Source of the DNA: Gp1-AA133 sp963850425
Lineage (GTDB): Bacteria > Acidobacteriota > Terriglobia > Terriglobales > Acidobacteriaceae
NCBI GenBank assembly: GCA_963850425.1
Contig: CAWKLF010000001.1
Location: 2,217,658 to 2,281,657, forward strand
Direction of reading: 5' to 3'
Length of the DNA stretch: 64,000 nucleotides
The translations under genes and the position numbers were made by a program. Shown here piece by piece: positions 1-8,492 of this stretch (positions are counted from its first letter, which is position 1; the number at the start of each line of letters is the position of its first letter). Under the pieces are notes generated by a model. That model had not been told where the DNA came from. It did no database searches and saw only the letters and a program-made list of their open reading frames with translations.

Positions 1-310
1 CGGCTCACTTGAAACCTGCACATTCGTGCGCTTTGTAGATACCTACTGAAAGTCTTGCTTCATGCCACGGATTGCACAGAATCCTCTGCTGCTTTTCTCG
101 TAGTGCACCAAACATATGGAATTGACCCTCAGCCTGCCCGCGAGTACAGTCGCCAAACCCATTACAGATTCTGGCCAGCAAACACGAAGAGCCCACACCC
201 AGCCCGTGAGATTTCGTGTTTGAAAGAGCCCGCAAACCATTGTCCCGGTGATCAGTCATTGGAAAAGTGAAACCGCAACCATCCCTCCTCCCCCGAAGGA
301 TGACGATTCT

Positions 311-709
311 GTGAAGGCTATGCTGAGTGATTGGACGACATATCGCACACGCTTTCTGGTTCAAGCACGGCAACTTGACCAGTCCCTCACGTTTGTCGAT
401 TGTCTCGGACGCGAACATTCGGGCCAGACCGGCGACTACCTGATTCTGTCCTCCGATGGATCCCGTCGTATCGCTCCCCGGGAAATTTTTGAAGACATTT
501 ACGTACCCCTGAATGAACCTCTTACTCCCCAACCGGCGGACGACCACTTAGCTGACTCGTCGCCCGAATACCAAACAACAGCCGGCGGAGTTCAGCATGA
601 CTCGGGTCAGCGAATGCCGCGACTGGATCCGCGATCGCCGCTTTCTCCTGCGTCGCGCTCAAACCAGGCAGCCCGCCGCCCAGCTTCAGGGCAGCCTGTT
701 ATCGCGTGA
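311..709 (+). CDS. hypothetical protein with PGDYL-like core
   Basis: I do not recognise a named family. The protein is about 132 residues from a GTG at 311, which has GAAGGA ten bases upstream. A GTG at 248 or an ATG at 320 are alternatives in the same frame. The N-terminal ~65 residues look folded: a stretch about transfer of a value (FVDCLGREHSGQTGDYLIL) followed by a PREIFEDIY motif resembles small bacterial proteins in which a GDYL loop precedes a PR-IFE helix. The C-terminal half is Pro/Ser/Arg-rich and probably disordered. There is no signal peptide or membrane segment, so it is likely cytoplasmic. It stands alone, on the same strand as the nrdJ group but separated by about 680 bp. The gene call is fairly good; the function is unknown. 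Confidence 0.6.
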   Translation: MKAMLSDWTTYRTRFLVQARQLDQSLTFVDCLGREHSGQTGDYLILSSDGSRRIAPREIFEDIYVPLNEPLTPQPADDHLADSSPEYQTTAGGVQHDSGQRMPRLDPRSPLSPASRSNQAARRPASGQPVIA

Positions 710-923
710 TTTGTGCCGGTTCGCAGTGCCTACAAACAGGGGAATTCATGCTCGAGGGTGTCGAAATTTGAATGAGAAAGGAGGCTCGAAAACATTTTTG
801 AGGTGGAGTTAAGGTGTTCCACCTAAAAGAGCTAAGTCCATTGTGATCAGGCACCACGTGCCTGTGGAAATGAGGGGCATCGATGGGGTTAATTGCTTCG
901 GATACAATAGGTAGTGCTACCCT

Positions 924-952
924 CTTGACAGCCCCAACATACGGGCGTACTG
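924..952 (+). promoter_or_regulatory. sigma-70-type promoter upstream of the nrdJ group
   Basis: TTGACA at 924-929 is followed after 17 bp by TACTGT at 947-952. The -35 is a perfect consensus and the spacing is ideal; the -10 has four of six consensus bases. Transcription would start near 959 and run into the long leader and the 1394 and nrdJ genes. Only sequence matching supports this. Confidence 0.55.
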
Positions 953-958
953 TTGCAC

Positions 959-1393
959 TCCCATAAGCCATGAAACTTGCTACCGCGCAAGCGGCGGCGA
1001 GTCAGAGAAACCAGGGGTGGTCTCGTGGCCGAGGTGACCGGAGGCGCCCCTCTTAACAGAGGCTCCGCAGTTCAACCTGTGAGTGCCTAGACAACGGGTA
1101 TCCGCTTCGCGCGGATAAGCTTGTGCGGTGGCCGTTCCCTCGTCCGGTCTGTACCGGGCTCCCCTGGGGGAACGCACAGCTTGAAAAGTAAAGTCGTTCG
1201 CTGTTCCAGTTAGGTTTTCCGAACATTGAACTCGGCCTGGCTGTTCATCCGTCACAGACGGATTGCTGGCCATTGATTTCGATAGAGGGGGGCAAGCCTT
1301 GGTGTCTCTGCACGCTCTGCCCAGCCACCATCCGACCCCTCGGCAACTAGCCCGCGCATCGGGCACTCTCAGACCCGTTTTGTTGGAGCCCCA
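959..1393 (+). ncRNA. candidate structured leader RNA or independent ncRNA
   Basis: This ~435-base stretch has no convincing coding frame and several strong hairpins. CGGAG at 1039-1043 pairs with CTCCG at 1063-1067 around an inner CCTC/GAGG stem. TATCCGC at 1099-1105 pairs with GCGGATA at 1111-1117 around a TTCGC loop. GCCCG at 1350-1354 pairs with CGGGC at 1360-1364. GCCGAGG at 1028-1034 can close the whole region with CCTCGGC at 1338-1344. It lies directly behind a good promoter and ahead of the 1394 gene and nrdJ. I looked for cobalamin riboswitch (B12 box), 6S, tmRNA and RNase P core sequences and saw no clear match. It may be a cis-acting leader or a separate RNA of unknown class. Confidence 0.35.
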
Positions 1394-1912
1394 ATGGAAG
1401 AAATAACCCGTCTGGTCGATGATTCGATGGCCCGTCATGGCTTTTACGTCTCCCTGGACCACCGTCGCCTGCTTTGGTCGCGCTGGTTCCGCTGCGAATC
1501 CGACTTCAGTTTGCTGCTGGTACCGAGTACTGGGGGAATCTACAGCCTGGCTGAAGAAATGGTCGCGCCGGGCGAGGTGGCCTCGACTGGCGGCAAGCGG
1601 ATCGTGGCAGTCTTCCAGATCAGCGAGACCGAAGATTTGTGCGTCGCGCTCAGCCGGCACTTCGCACCCGGCAATCCTCTGCAGGAACGTCTGGCGTCAG
1701 GACGTTGTTTTGTACGGTTTGCCACCGTGGCCGACACCGCTCAACGCAAAGCCGCCTGTAAAGCCCTGAATCAGTGGCTTGTCACCGCGGCCGAAACAGC
1801 CACGGGCATCATTACAGACCAGGTCATTCAATCGGCCCCCGCCACCAAGCCGGCAGCATCGCAGATGTCGGCCACTGACAGCGGCCCCCCGCCACTGCCG
1901 GCCGGTTTCTAG
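1394..1912 (+). CDS. hypothetical protein upstream of nrdJ
   Basis: The product is 172 residues and I do not recognise a named domain. The first ~140 residues read like a compact alpha/beta fold (GGIYSLAEEMV, GKRIVAVFQISETEDLCVALSRHF, FVRFATVADTAQRKAACKALNQWL). The last ~35 residues are Pro/Ala-rich and probably a flexible tail. There is no signal peptide or membrane segment. The regular alternation of charged and hydrophobic residues, and an ATG at the 5' edge, support a real gene. It lies 109 bp before nrdJ on the same strand, so it may be co-transcribed, but nothing in its sequence ties it to deoxynucleotide synthesis. Confidence 0.65.
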   Translation: MEEITRLVDDSMARHGFYVSLDHRRLLWSRWFRCESDFSLLLVPSTGGIYSLAEEMVAPGEVASTGGKRIVAVFQISETEDLCVALSRHFAPGNPLQERLASGRCFVRFATVADTAQRKAACKALNQWLVTAAETATGIITDQVIQSAPATKPAASQMSATDSGPPPLPAGF

Positions 1913-2021
1913 TCCTCCCGGGAGAACGGAAATACGGCCTTTTTTGCAGCTTTTTGTGCCCCTGCGCCAGCGCAGCCAAGCATCGATTACACGTCAAAAG
2001 AATCTAATGTAGGAGAGAGAA

Positions 2022-5000
2022 ATGCCCGAAGTGACAGAGAAAAAGACGAGCCCCGAGGCAGTAACGGCCCCAGCCATTCCCGGTACGAAGAAGGCCCCCG
2101 GCCTGCAATTCCGCCGCCTCTTCAGCAAACCGGGCGTCTCCCCCTACGACGAGATCGAATGGGAACAGCGCCTTGCCCAGATCGCCGATTCTCAAGGCAA
2201 CATCATTTTTGAACAGAAGGACGTCGAAGTTCCGAAAGACTGGTCGATGACGGCGACCAACATCGTGGCCTCGAAGTACCTGCACGGGACCATCGGCACG
2301 CCTGATCGTGAAACCGGCGTTCGCCAGCTGGTCACCCGGGTCGCCGAAACGATCCGCGATTGGGGCAAGGCCGATGGCTACTTCCGCAGCGAGGAAGATG
2401 CGGCCATCTTTCACGACGAACTCTCGCACATCCTCCTGCGCCAGTATGCCGCGTTTAACTCCCCGGTATGGTTCAACGTGGGCTGTGATCGCATCGAGCC
2501 CAACTCCGACGCGCAGAACTGGCACTGGAATCACCAGACCGGCCGCGTCGAGTTCTCGGTCACCGGCTACAAGACTCCGCAATGCTCGGCGTGCTTCATC
2601 AATTCCGTCAAGGATTCGCTTGATTCGATTCTGACCCTCGCCAAGACCGAGGGCATGCTCTTCAAGTGGGGAAGCGGCACGGGAACGAATCTTTCTCCGC
2701 TCCGTTCTTCGACCGAAGGTCTCAGCGGTGGCGGAACCGCCAGCGGCCCGCTCAGCTTCATGAAGGGATTCGACGCATTTGCCGGCGTGATCAAGTCCGG
2801 TGGCAAAACACGTCGCGCTGCGAAGATGGTCATTCTCAACATCGACCATCCCGATATCGTCGATTTCATCGAGTGCAAGGCAAAGGAAGAAGCCAAGGCC
2901 TGGTCGCTGGTGCAGGCTGGTTACGACGGCTCGTCGCCGGACTCGGAAGCCTACAGCTCCATCTTTTTCCAGAACGCCAACAACAGCGTGCGCGTTACGG
3001 ACGACTTCATGTACGCAGTCGTGCGCGACACCGATTTCTCCACCAAGTCGATCCGCGATGGCTCAGTCGTCACCACTTACAAGGCGAAAGATCTGCTGCA
3101 CGAAATCAGCGAAGCCACCTGGCAGTGTGGCGATCCAGGCATGCAGTTCGATACCACCATCAACCGCTGGCACACTTCCAAGAACACTGCTCGTATTAAC
3201 GCCAGCAATCCCTGCAGCGAGTACATGTTCCTCGACGACTCGGCCTGCAACCTGTCCAGCCTGAACCTGCTGAAGTTCGCCCCCAATGGTACCTTCGACG
3301 TCGAAGCGTATCGCCATGCGGTTGACGTGCTGATCACTGCGCAGGAAATTCTGGTCGACAATGCCGGCTACCCGACCGAGATGATCGGGAAGAATTCGCA
3401 TGACTATCGTCCGCTGGGGCTCGGGTATGCGAATCTGGGGGCTCTGCTGATGGCGGCCGGCTTGCCGTACGACTCCGATGCCGGCCGCGACTATGCTGCT
3501 TGCGTCACTGCCATCATGTGCGGCGAAGCGTACCTGCAGTCCTCGCGGATTGCCGAACTCTGCGAGCCGCTGGCCCCGGCCACCGAGCCGACCCGGAAGA
3601 ATCTTTCCGAAACGAACCTGGGCTCGAACGTCATGCCCGGCGCAGCCTGTCCCGGCTGGTACATCAACCGCGAGCCGTTCCTCGACGTCATCCGCATGCA
3701 CCGCGCATCGGTGAACAACATCAATAAGGGAAATGTTCCCTCGGCCATTTATGAAGCCAGCAAGCAGTGCTGGGACGAAGCTCTTGCCCACGGCGAGAAG
3801 CACGGCTACCGCAATAGTCAGGTCACCGTGCTGGCGCCCACCGGCACCATCGGCTTCATGATGGATTGCGACACGACCGGTATCGAGCCCGATCTTGCAC
3901 TCGTAAAATACAAGAAGCTGGTTGGCGGCGGCATGATCAAGATCGTCAACAACACGGTGCCCACCGCACTCTTCAAGCTCGGCTACACGCACGAGCAGGC
4001 CGACGCCATCGTCAGCTACATTGACGCCACCGGCACCATCGAAGGGGCGCCCAACGTTAAGGACGATCACCTCGCGGTCTTCGATTGCTCCTTTAAGCCG
4101 GCAAAAGGTACGCGCTCGATTTCCTACACGGGACACCTGCGAATGATGGCTGCCACCCAGCCCTTCATCTCCGGGGCGATCTCGAAGACTGTGAATCTGC
4201 CCAATACCGCGTCGGTCGAGGACATCATGGAGGCTTACCTCCAGGCATGGAAACTCGGGCTGAAAGCGGTCGCCGTGTATCGTGACGGCTGCAAGCAGTC
4301 GCAGCCGCTCTCCGCCGCCGGATCGGCCACCGCGCTATCGAAGAAAGAAGACGGTGCCCGGCCCGCTGCTGCTCCACAGGAAGAAGAGAACCTCAACGCG
4401 CCTCCGCGTGCGGTCCGCCACAAGCTGCAGGAGGAGCGCGCCTCCATCACACACAAGTTCAACGTCGGCGGGCACGAAGGTTACATCACCGTCGGTCTTT
4501 ATCCCGACGGGGAACCCGGCGAACTGTTCATCACCATGGCGAAGGAAGGCTCGACGGTGAGCGGCCTGATGGATAGCTTTGCGCTCGCCGTGTCGATCGC
4601 GTTGCAGCACGGTGTTCCCTTGAAGCTGTTCTGCGAGAAGTTCGCCCACACACGCTTCGAGCCCAGCGGCTGGACGAACAATCCGGAAATCGGCTTCGCC
4701 AAGTCGATCATGGACTACATCTTCCGCTGGTTGCAGGTGCGGTTCCTCACCGGGCAGCAGCAGATGCTGTTCGAGAACCTGCGCCTGAAAGCCGGGGGAG
4801 CGCCGCACATCGCACCCTCGGGAGAAGCGGCAGGCGATCTTCATGGGTCCGCCGAAACGCGCACACCCGAATCGCGTGCGGGATCGATCCACGCATCCGA
4901 CGCGCTCTCCTCCATCGTCGATCTGGGCGATGCCCCCAGTTGCCACTACTGCGGCGCGATCATGACCCGCAACGGCTCGTGCTACCGCTGCATGTCGTGT

Positions 5001-5024
5001 GGATCGACCAGCGGGTGCAGCTAG
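2022..5024 (+). CDS. nrdJ: adenosylcobalamin-dependent ribonucleotide reductase (class II)
   Basis: Reduces ribonucleotides to deoxyribonucleotides in the cytoplasm, using adenosylcobalamin as radical generator and therefore no oxygen-dependent partner subunit. The 1000-residue length fits the long NrdJ type. Visible landmarks are the early redox cysteine motif TPQCSACFINS near residue 187, the glycine-rich GSGTGTNLSPLRSS loop, the active-site finger NPCSEYMFLDDSACNLSSLNL near residue 396, and a C-terminal cysteine cluster (CHYCG, CYRCMSCGS, GC) that supplies the reductant cysteines or a zinc ribbon. An additional domain at about residues 800-900 (HKFNVGGHEGYITVGLYPDG) is typical of this family. 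GGAGAG seven bases before the ATG supports the start. No nrdR, nrdA or nrdB is present here. It is followed by a strong terminator. Confidence 0.97.
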   Translation: MPEVTEKKTSPEAVTAPAIPGTKKAPGLQFRRLFSKPGVSPYDEIEWEQRLAQIADSQGNIIFEQKDVEVPKDWSMTATNIVASKYLHGTIGTPDRETGVRQLVTRVAETIRDWGKADGYFRSEEDAAIFHDELSHILLRQYAAFNSPVWFNVGCDRIEPNSDAQNWHWNHQTGRVEFSVTGYKTPQCSACFINSVKDSLDSILTLAKTEGMLFKWGSGTGTNLSPLRSSTEGLSGGGTASGPLSFMKGFDAFAGVIKSGGKTRRAAKMVILNIDHPDIVDFIECKAKEEAKAWSLVQAGYDGSSPDSEAYSSIFFQNANNSVRVTDDFMYAVVRDTDFSTKSIRDGSVVTTYKAKDLLHEISEATWQCGDPGMQFDTTINRWHTSKNTARINASNPCSEYMFLDDSACNLSSLNLLKFAPNGTFDVEAYRHAVDVLITAQEILVDNAGYPTEMIGKNSHDYRPLGLGYANLGALLMAAGLPYDSDAGRDYAACVTAIMCGEAYLQSSRIAELCEPLAPATEPTRKNLSETNLGSNVMPGAACPGWYINREPFLDVIRMHRASVNNINKGNVPSAIYEASKQCWDEALAHGEKHGYRNSQVTVLAPTGTIGFMMDCDTTGIEPDLALVKYKKLVGGGMIKIVNNTVPTALFKLGYTHEQADAIVSYIDATGTIEGAPNVKDDHLAVFDCSFKPAKGTRSISYTGHLRMMAATQPFISGAISKTVNLPNTASVEDIMEAYLQAWKLGLKAVAVYRDGCKQSQPLSAAGSATALSKKEDGARPAAAPQEEENLNAPPRAVRHKLQEERASITHKFNVGGHEGYITVGLYPDGEPGELFITMAKEGSTVSGLMDSFALAVSIALQHGVPLKLFCEKFAHTRFEPSGWTNNPEIGFAKSIMDYIFRWLQVRFLTGQQQMLFENLRLKAGGAPHIAPSGEAAGDLHGSAETRTPESRAGSIHASDALSSIVDLGDAPSCHYCGAIMTRNGSCYRCMSCGSTSGCS

Positions 5025-5062
5025 GGGATCGGCCGCCTTAAGCGATTGTTGTTGTTCAAGAG

Positions 5063-5096
5063 GAAGGCCTCCTAGATTTGGAGGCCTTCTGCTTTT
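5063..5096 (+). terminator. rho-independent terminator of nrdJ
   Basis: GAAGGCCTCC (5063-5072), a TAGATTT loop and GGAGGCCTTC (5080-5089) make a perfect 10-bp stem, followed by a T-rich run (TGCTTTT). It lies 38 bp past the nrdJ stop. The opposite gene at 5128-5847 also ends just beyond it, so it may work for both strands. Confidence 0.85.
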
Positions 5097-5127
5097 GAAA
5101 CAGCTATGTAATCTTTACTTCTGTCTC

Positions 5128-5847
5128 TTACTGGCCAACCTCGTAGCCAGAGATCGTGCAGAGAATCCCCTGGGGATTGGGAAGCGAGGGATCCGCTCGA
5201 AAAAAAACTCCGACGCCTACTGACCCTTGAGCAGGTGCACTGGCATAGGCCTTCAGCGGGCTTGTCATACGCCAGATATCCAGTGTCGCATCTCCGGCCT
5301 GCTTGGATAGGGTCAAGAGGTGGGACTCATTTGTCACGGCGCCTCCTCCAAACGGCACGTTCGGCACGATCAGTTGCACATCTCCCGGACCGTGCCCAGC
5401 ATACAGCTCAGCCTGGCAAGAAATTGTCTCGATGACGACCTGACGACCCGCGGGGATGGTCAAAATGGTGCAGGCCGCTTGGCCGTTGATGGAGTCAATG
5501 TTCCCCGTAAAGCAGGAGGAGTTGAACCCATTCCGGGCCGAACGATCAGCATCCACATAGAGGGGCGCCGTCGGGCTAGTGCTCAGGTTGACTGTTGGTG
5601 TGCCGCTTAACTGCACAGCGGGCAGGCTGCTTACGCCTACGGTGCCGGAAACATTAGCGTTAACCGTGCCCTGCACCGGCAGCGGCGTATTCGTTACGGC
5701 GACCGGGATCGCGGGCGTGGGTGGGGCGGCCGCAATTGAGTTCACCCGGGGACTTGCGCCCACGGTTCCGGTCGAGATGACAACGGCCACTGTGGCTAGC
5801 AATACGAGGCCCAGGGCCAGCGAAATACTTTTCTTCAGCGGATACAT
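5128..5847 (-). CDS. secreted protein of unknown function
   Basis: A 239-residue exported protein. The start is well supported by AAGGAGG a few bases before the ATG. Residues 1-31 form a signal peptide (positively charged start, LALGLVLLATVAVVI core, ASP cleavage-type site). A Pro/Val/Thr-rich low-complexity linker follows at about residues 35-95 (repeated TP, NTPLPVQG, GTVNANVSGTVG). The C-terminal ~140 residues look like a beta-rich domain with two cysteine-containing segments (SSCFTG, AACTIL) that could form disulfides in the periplasm or outside. I do not recognise the domain. It is convergent with nrdJ and stands alone. Confidence 0.8.
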   Translation of the reverse strand: MYPLKKSISLALGLVLLATVAVVISTGTVGASPRVNSIAAAPPTPAIPVAVTNTPLPVQGTVNANVSGTVGVSSLPAVQLSGTPTVNLSTSPTAPLYVDADRSARNGFNSSCFTGNIDSINGQAACTILTIPAGRQVVIETISCQAELYAGHGPGDVQLIVPNVPFGGGAVTNESHLLTLSKQAGDATLDIWRMTSPLKAYASAPAQGSVGVGVFFRADPSLPNPQGILCTISGYEVGQ

Positions 5848-6126
5848 AGTGTCTCCTCCTTAAGTTTTTGGGACGCTGGCAACGGCGTTTCGACGGGGGC
5901 CGCTCGAACCGTGCAGAAGCTCAGTCCTCAACCGCCTTGCGTGATCGGCGAGGGTTCTAACCGAGGTCATCCTGCTTGAGGGGGAGCTGCTTCAAACCCG
6001 CTTGTCTGGTAATGCGAAAACCCGGGGCGTTTTCCCTCACGAAAAACTCAAATTTCCTGGGTTCCTGCAAAGCGCGAAAAGCGTATGATCCTCGCGCCGT
6101 TCAACTTGGCATGGGGAGAGAATTTC

Positions 6127-6558
6127 ATGAAACGAATCTATGGATTGCTGTTGTTGCTGGTGGCGGTGGCTCCGGCGGTATTTGCGCAGGAGCATTACAC
6201 TGAAGGCCCGGTATGGCGCATCCAGTTAATCCGGGTGAAGCCGACCAAAATGGACGCCTACCTCACTAGCCTGCAACAGTCCACCAAACCATTCGTCGAC
6301 GAACAGAAGAAGCAGGGCCTGGTCACCGACTACAAAATATTCCTGAAGCAGACCAAGAACAGCCCGGAAGATTGGGATATCTGCGTTGCCATCCAGTACA
6401 AAAACTGGGCCGCTCTCGACGGCTCCGCCGCAAAGAATGAAGCCGTACGCGACAAAGTCCTCGGCGGCAAAGCGCAAGCGCTCGACCTGAACGACAAGCG
6501 CGCCGAGATCCGCGAGATCGTCAGCTCAGAATTGCTCCAGGAAATTACCCTGAAGTAG
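6127..6558 (+). CDS. small secreted protein of unknown function
   Basis: A 143-residue exported protein. The ATG at 6127 is preceded by GGGGAGAG, so the longer reading from 6085 is unlikely. Residues 1-20 are a clear signal peptide (KRIYGLLLLLVAVAPAVFAQ). The mature part (WRIQLIRVKPTKMDAYLTSLQQS, DYKIFLKQTKNSPEDWDICVAIQYKNWAALD) resembles dimeric alpha-beta barrel (ferredoxin-like) proteins, including the WRIxxxxVKPGxxDAYL style of the NIPSNAP/EthD-like group. That placement is an inference from fold-like patterning. It stands alone, upstream of the phosphoesterase gene. Confidence 0.8.
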   Translation: MKRIYGLLLLLVAVAPAVFAQEHYTEGPVWRIQLIRVKPTKMDAYLTSLQQSTKPFVDEQKKQGLVTDYKIFLKQTKNSPEDWDICVAIQYKNWAALDGSAAKNEAVRDKVLGGKAQALDLNDKRAEIREIVSSELLQEITLK

Positions 6559-6823
6559 TTCTCGACCTCGGTGCCCCAGGTTCGCGTCCGCTTTTTGGAC
6601 GCTAACCTGGGATTCCCGTCACTAAAATCATGCGAAAGATCACACGCCTCATCTCAGTTCTCCGTATTTATCTTCTTGCCGCTCTTTTCCTCCCGCGCCT
6701 GTTCCACGAGATGTCATCAAAATGTCCCTACGATGTCCAAAACCATAATGCCCCTCTGTGTTTCTCAATGAAACGCTCCTGCCCGTAAGATTCACCATCC
6801 GTTTATTCAGGAGAACGCCCCGG

Positions 6824-8053
6824 ATGGCCACAGGACTCGACCGCCTCAAACACATCGTTGTGCTCATGATGGAGAACCGTTCCTTTGACCACATGCTGGG
6901 CTCGTTGAAAGCGGTGAATCCGAAGATCGATGGATTAACTGGCGCCGAGGCCAATCCCGACACAACGCCCGCGCAGAATCCGGTCTCCGTTAAGCCGCTG
7001 GCCGAGTTTCAAGGGCAACTCGATCCCGATCCTGACCACCATTTCCCTGCGGTCGATATCCAGATCTTCGGCGGGGACAAGAGTCCCAATCGCACACCCA
7101 ATATGCAGGGCTTCGTGAAGAGTTACTTCAATCAGCGCCGCGACGTGAAGCACTCCCAGAAGATTATGTATTACTTCACCAGGGACCAGCTTCCCGTCCT
7201 CACCACGCTGGCTTTGGAGTTCGCCGTGTTCAACCGCTGGTTCGCATCCATCCCCGGCCCGACCATTTGCAACCGCGCGTTCGCTCATTACGGAACATCG
7301 TTCGGCCGCGTCGATCTGAATCCGCTCTACATCAACGAGCCCTTCAAGAGTATTTACCAGCGCCTGGTTGCCGCTCAGCGTACCGCCAAGGTCTACTACT
7401 ATGACACCACCAGTTCCACCATGGAGGTCGCCAATCTCCTGCAGAACCAGCCGAAGTTATTCGGCACCTACGCCCAGTTCCTGCAAGACTGCAAACGCGG
7501 CCAGCTTCCCGACTATTCCTTTATCGAGCCGAACTACAGCGACCATGACACCGACAGCGGCGAAGAAATTGCCAACGACCAGCATCCCGACCACCACGTG
7601 CAGGCCGGAGAGCTTTTCATCGCGAGAATCTACAACGCGATCAAGCAGAATCCGGATCTGTGGGAGAGCACCGCGCTGCTGATTGTCTACGACGAGCACG
7701 GCGGCATCTATGACCACGTCCTGCCGCCCAATTGCACCGCCGACCAATTCACCGCCTCCGCAAATGCCACCGGAACCGGCATGGAATTCAAGTTCGACCG
7801 TCTGGGAGTGCGCGTGCCCGCAATCCTGGTCTCGCCCTGGATTCCCAAGGGGACGGTCGTGGATAGGGTATTCGACCACGCGTCGATTCCGGCGACCGCC
7901 ACCAGGTTTTTCATCGGGGACTACGCGCCGCGCTCTCCCCGCGAAACCAATGCCGACATCTTCATCGAGCCGAACGGGCAGCCCGCCGATCCCGTGCGCA
8001 ATCTGCTTTCGCTGACGACCATGCGCACTGACTGCCCGGACTTCGACGTGTAA
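6824..8053 (+). CDS. phosphoesterase family protein (phospholipase C / acid phosphatase type)
   Basis: Hydrolyses phosphoester bonds; the family includes phosphatidylcholine-specific phospholipases and acid phosphatases. The N-terminal motif HIVVLMMENRSFDHMLG carries the metal/nucleophile signature of the family, and YDEHGGIYDHV near the C-terminal third is the second conserved metal-binding motif. The length from the ATG at 6824 is 409 residues, a little shorter than typical secreted phospholipase C. An upstream frame from 6758 exists, but AGGAGA nine bases before 6824 favours this start. No signal peptide is visible from this start, which is unusual for the family. It is followed after 33 bp by the 8087 gene and then by a beta-barrel gene, suggesting one operon ending at the terminator near 9985. 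Confidence 0.9.
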   Translation: MATGLDRLKHIVVLMMENRSFDHMLGSLKAVNPKIDGLTGAEANPDTTPAQNPVSVKPLAEFQGQLDPDPDHHFPAVDIQIFGGDKSPNRTPNMQGFVKSYFNQRRDVKHSQKIMYYFTRDQLPVLTTLALEFAVFNRWFASIPGPTICNRAFAHYGTSFGRVDLNPLYINEPFKSIYQRLVAAQRTAKVYYYDTTSSTMEVANLLQNQPKLFGTYAQFLQDCKRGQLPDYSFIEPNYSDHDTDSGEEIANDQHPDHHVQAGELFIARIYNAIKQNPDLWESTALLIVYDEHGGIYDHVLPPNCTADQFTASANATGTGMEFKFDRLGVRVPAILVSPWIPKGTVVDRVFDHASIPATATRFFIGDYAPRSPRETNADIFIEPNGQPADPVRNLLSLTTMRTDCPDFDV

Positions 8054-8086
8054 CGCTTCGACCCGCGCGAGAAAGGAATTACCCAG

Positions 8087-8479
8087 ATGACCCTCATCCA
8101 CGTGCCCAAGCCACCGCGAAGCGCGCTTGATCCGAACAGGCCGGTCTCCTCGCTTTTGACCACGCAGATCGAGCACTTTTATCTCGCCGAGAAGCGTCTG
8201 CCTCTGCGCTATCGCACCGGGATCTACACCAACGCGATCCGCACCGAGGCCGAAGCGGCGAGATACATTCGCGAAGTCACTGGCGCCATCCACCGCGCCC
8301 ACGACGACGCGGCAAGACTGCGCGCCCGCAAAGCGCCCAGTCGCACAGGCCTAATCGACATCGCCGCCGCAGCCGATGACCGACCTGTGCGCAAAGCCTC
8401 AATAAAACGCAAAGCAAAAAAGAAGAGCACCCGAAAGAGCGCGAAGAAGAGTGTAAAAAAACGCGCTGCCAGAAAATAA
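8087..8479 (+). CDS. hypothetical protein with lysine-rich C-terminal tail
   Basis: A 130-residue protein with two parts. Residues 1-95 contain a helical region around FYLAEKRLPLRYRTGIYTNAI and EAEAARYIREVTGAIH. From about residue 100 the chain becomes a Lys/Arg/Ser-rich tail like histone H1 tails (KRKAKKKSTRKSAKK). Such a tail could bind nucleic acid or an anionic surface; this is inference. GAAAGGA lies upstream of the ATG. It sits between the phosphoesterase (33 bp gap) and the beta-barrel gene (13 bp gap), so it is very likely co-transcribed with them. I do not recognise the N-terminal domain. Confidence 0.75.
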   Translation: MTLIHVPKPPRSALDPNRPVSSLLTTQIEHFYLAEKRLPLRYRTGIYTNAIRTEAEAARYIREVTGAIHRAHDDAARLRARKAPSRTGLIDIAAAADDRPVRKASIKRKAKKKSTRKSAKKSVKKRAARK

Positions 8480-8492
8480 TTCAGGAGACGGT

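Noticed and set aside
980..1660. Long minus-strand reading frame (226 codons) over the leader and the 1394 gene
   Set aside because: It is antisense to a better plus-strand gene and has no ribosome site, signal peptide or recognisable motif; open by high GC.
709..2021. Cobalamin riboswitch ahead of nrdJ
   Set aside because: No B12 box or GCCACTG-type element was found in the leader.
3063..4136. 357-codon minus-strand frame inside nrdJ
   Set aside because: nrdJ is certain on the plus strand; this frame has no family features.
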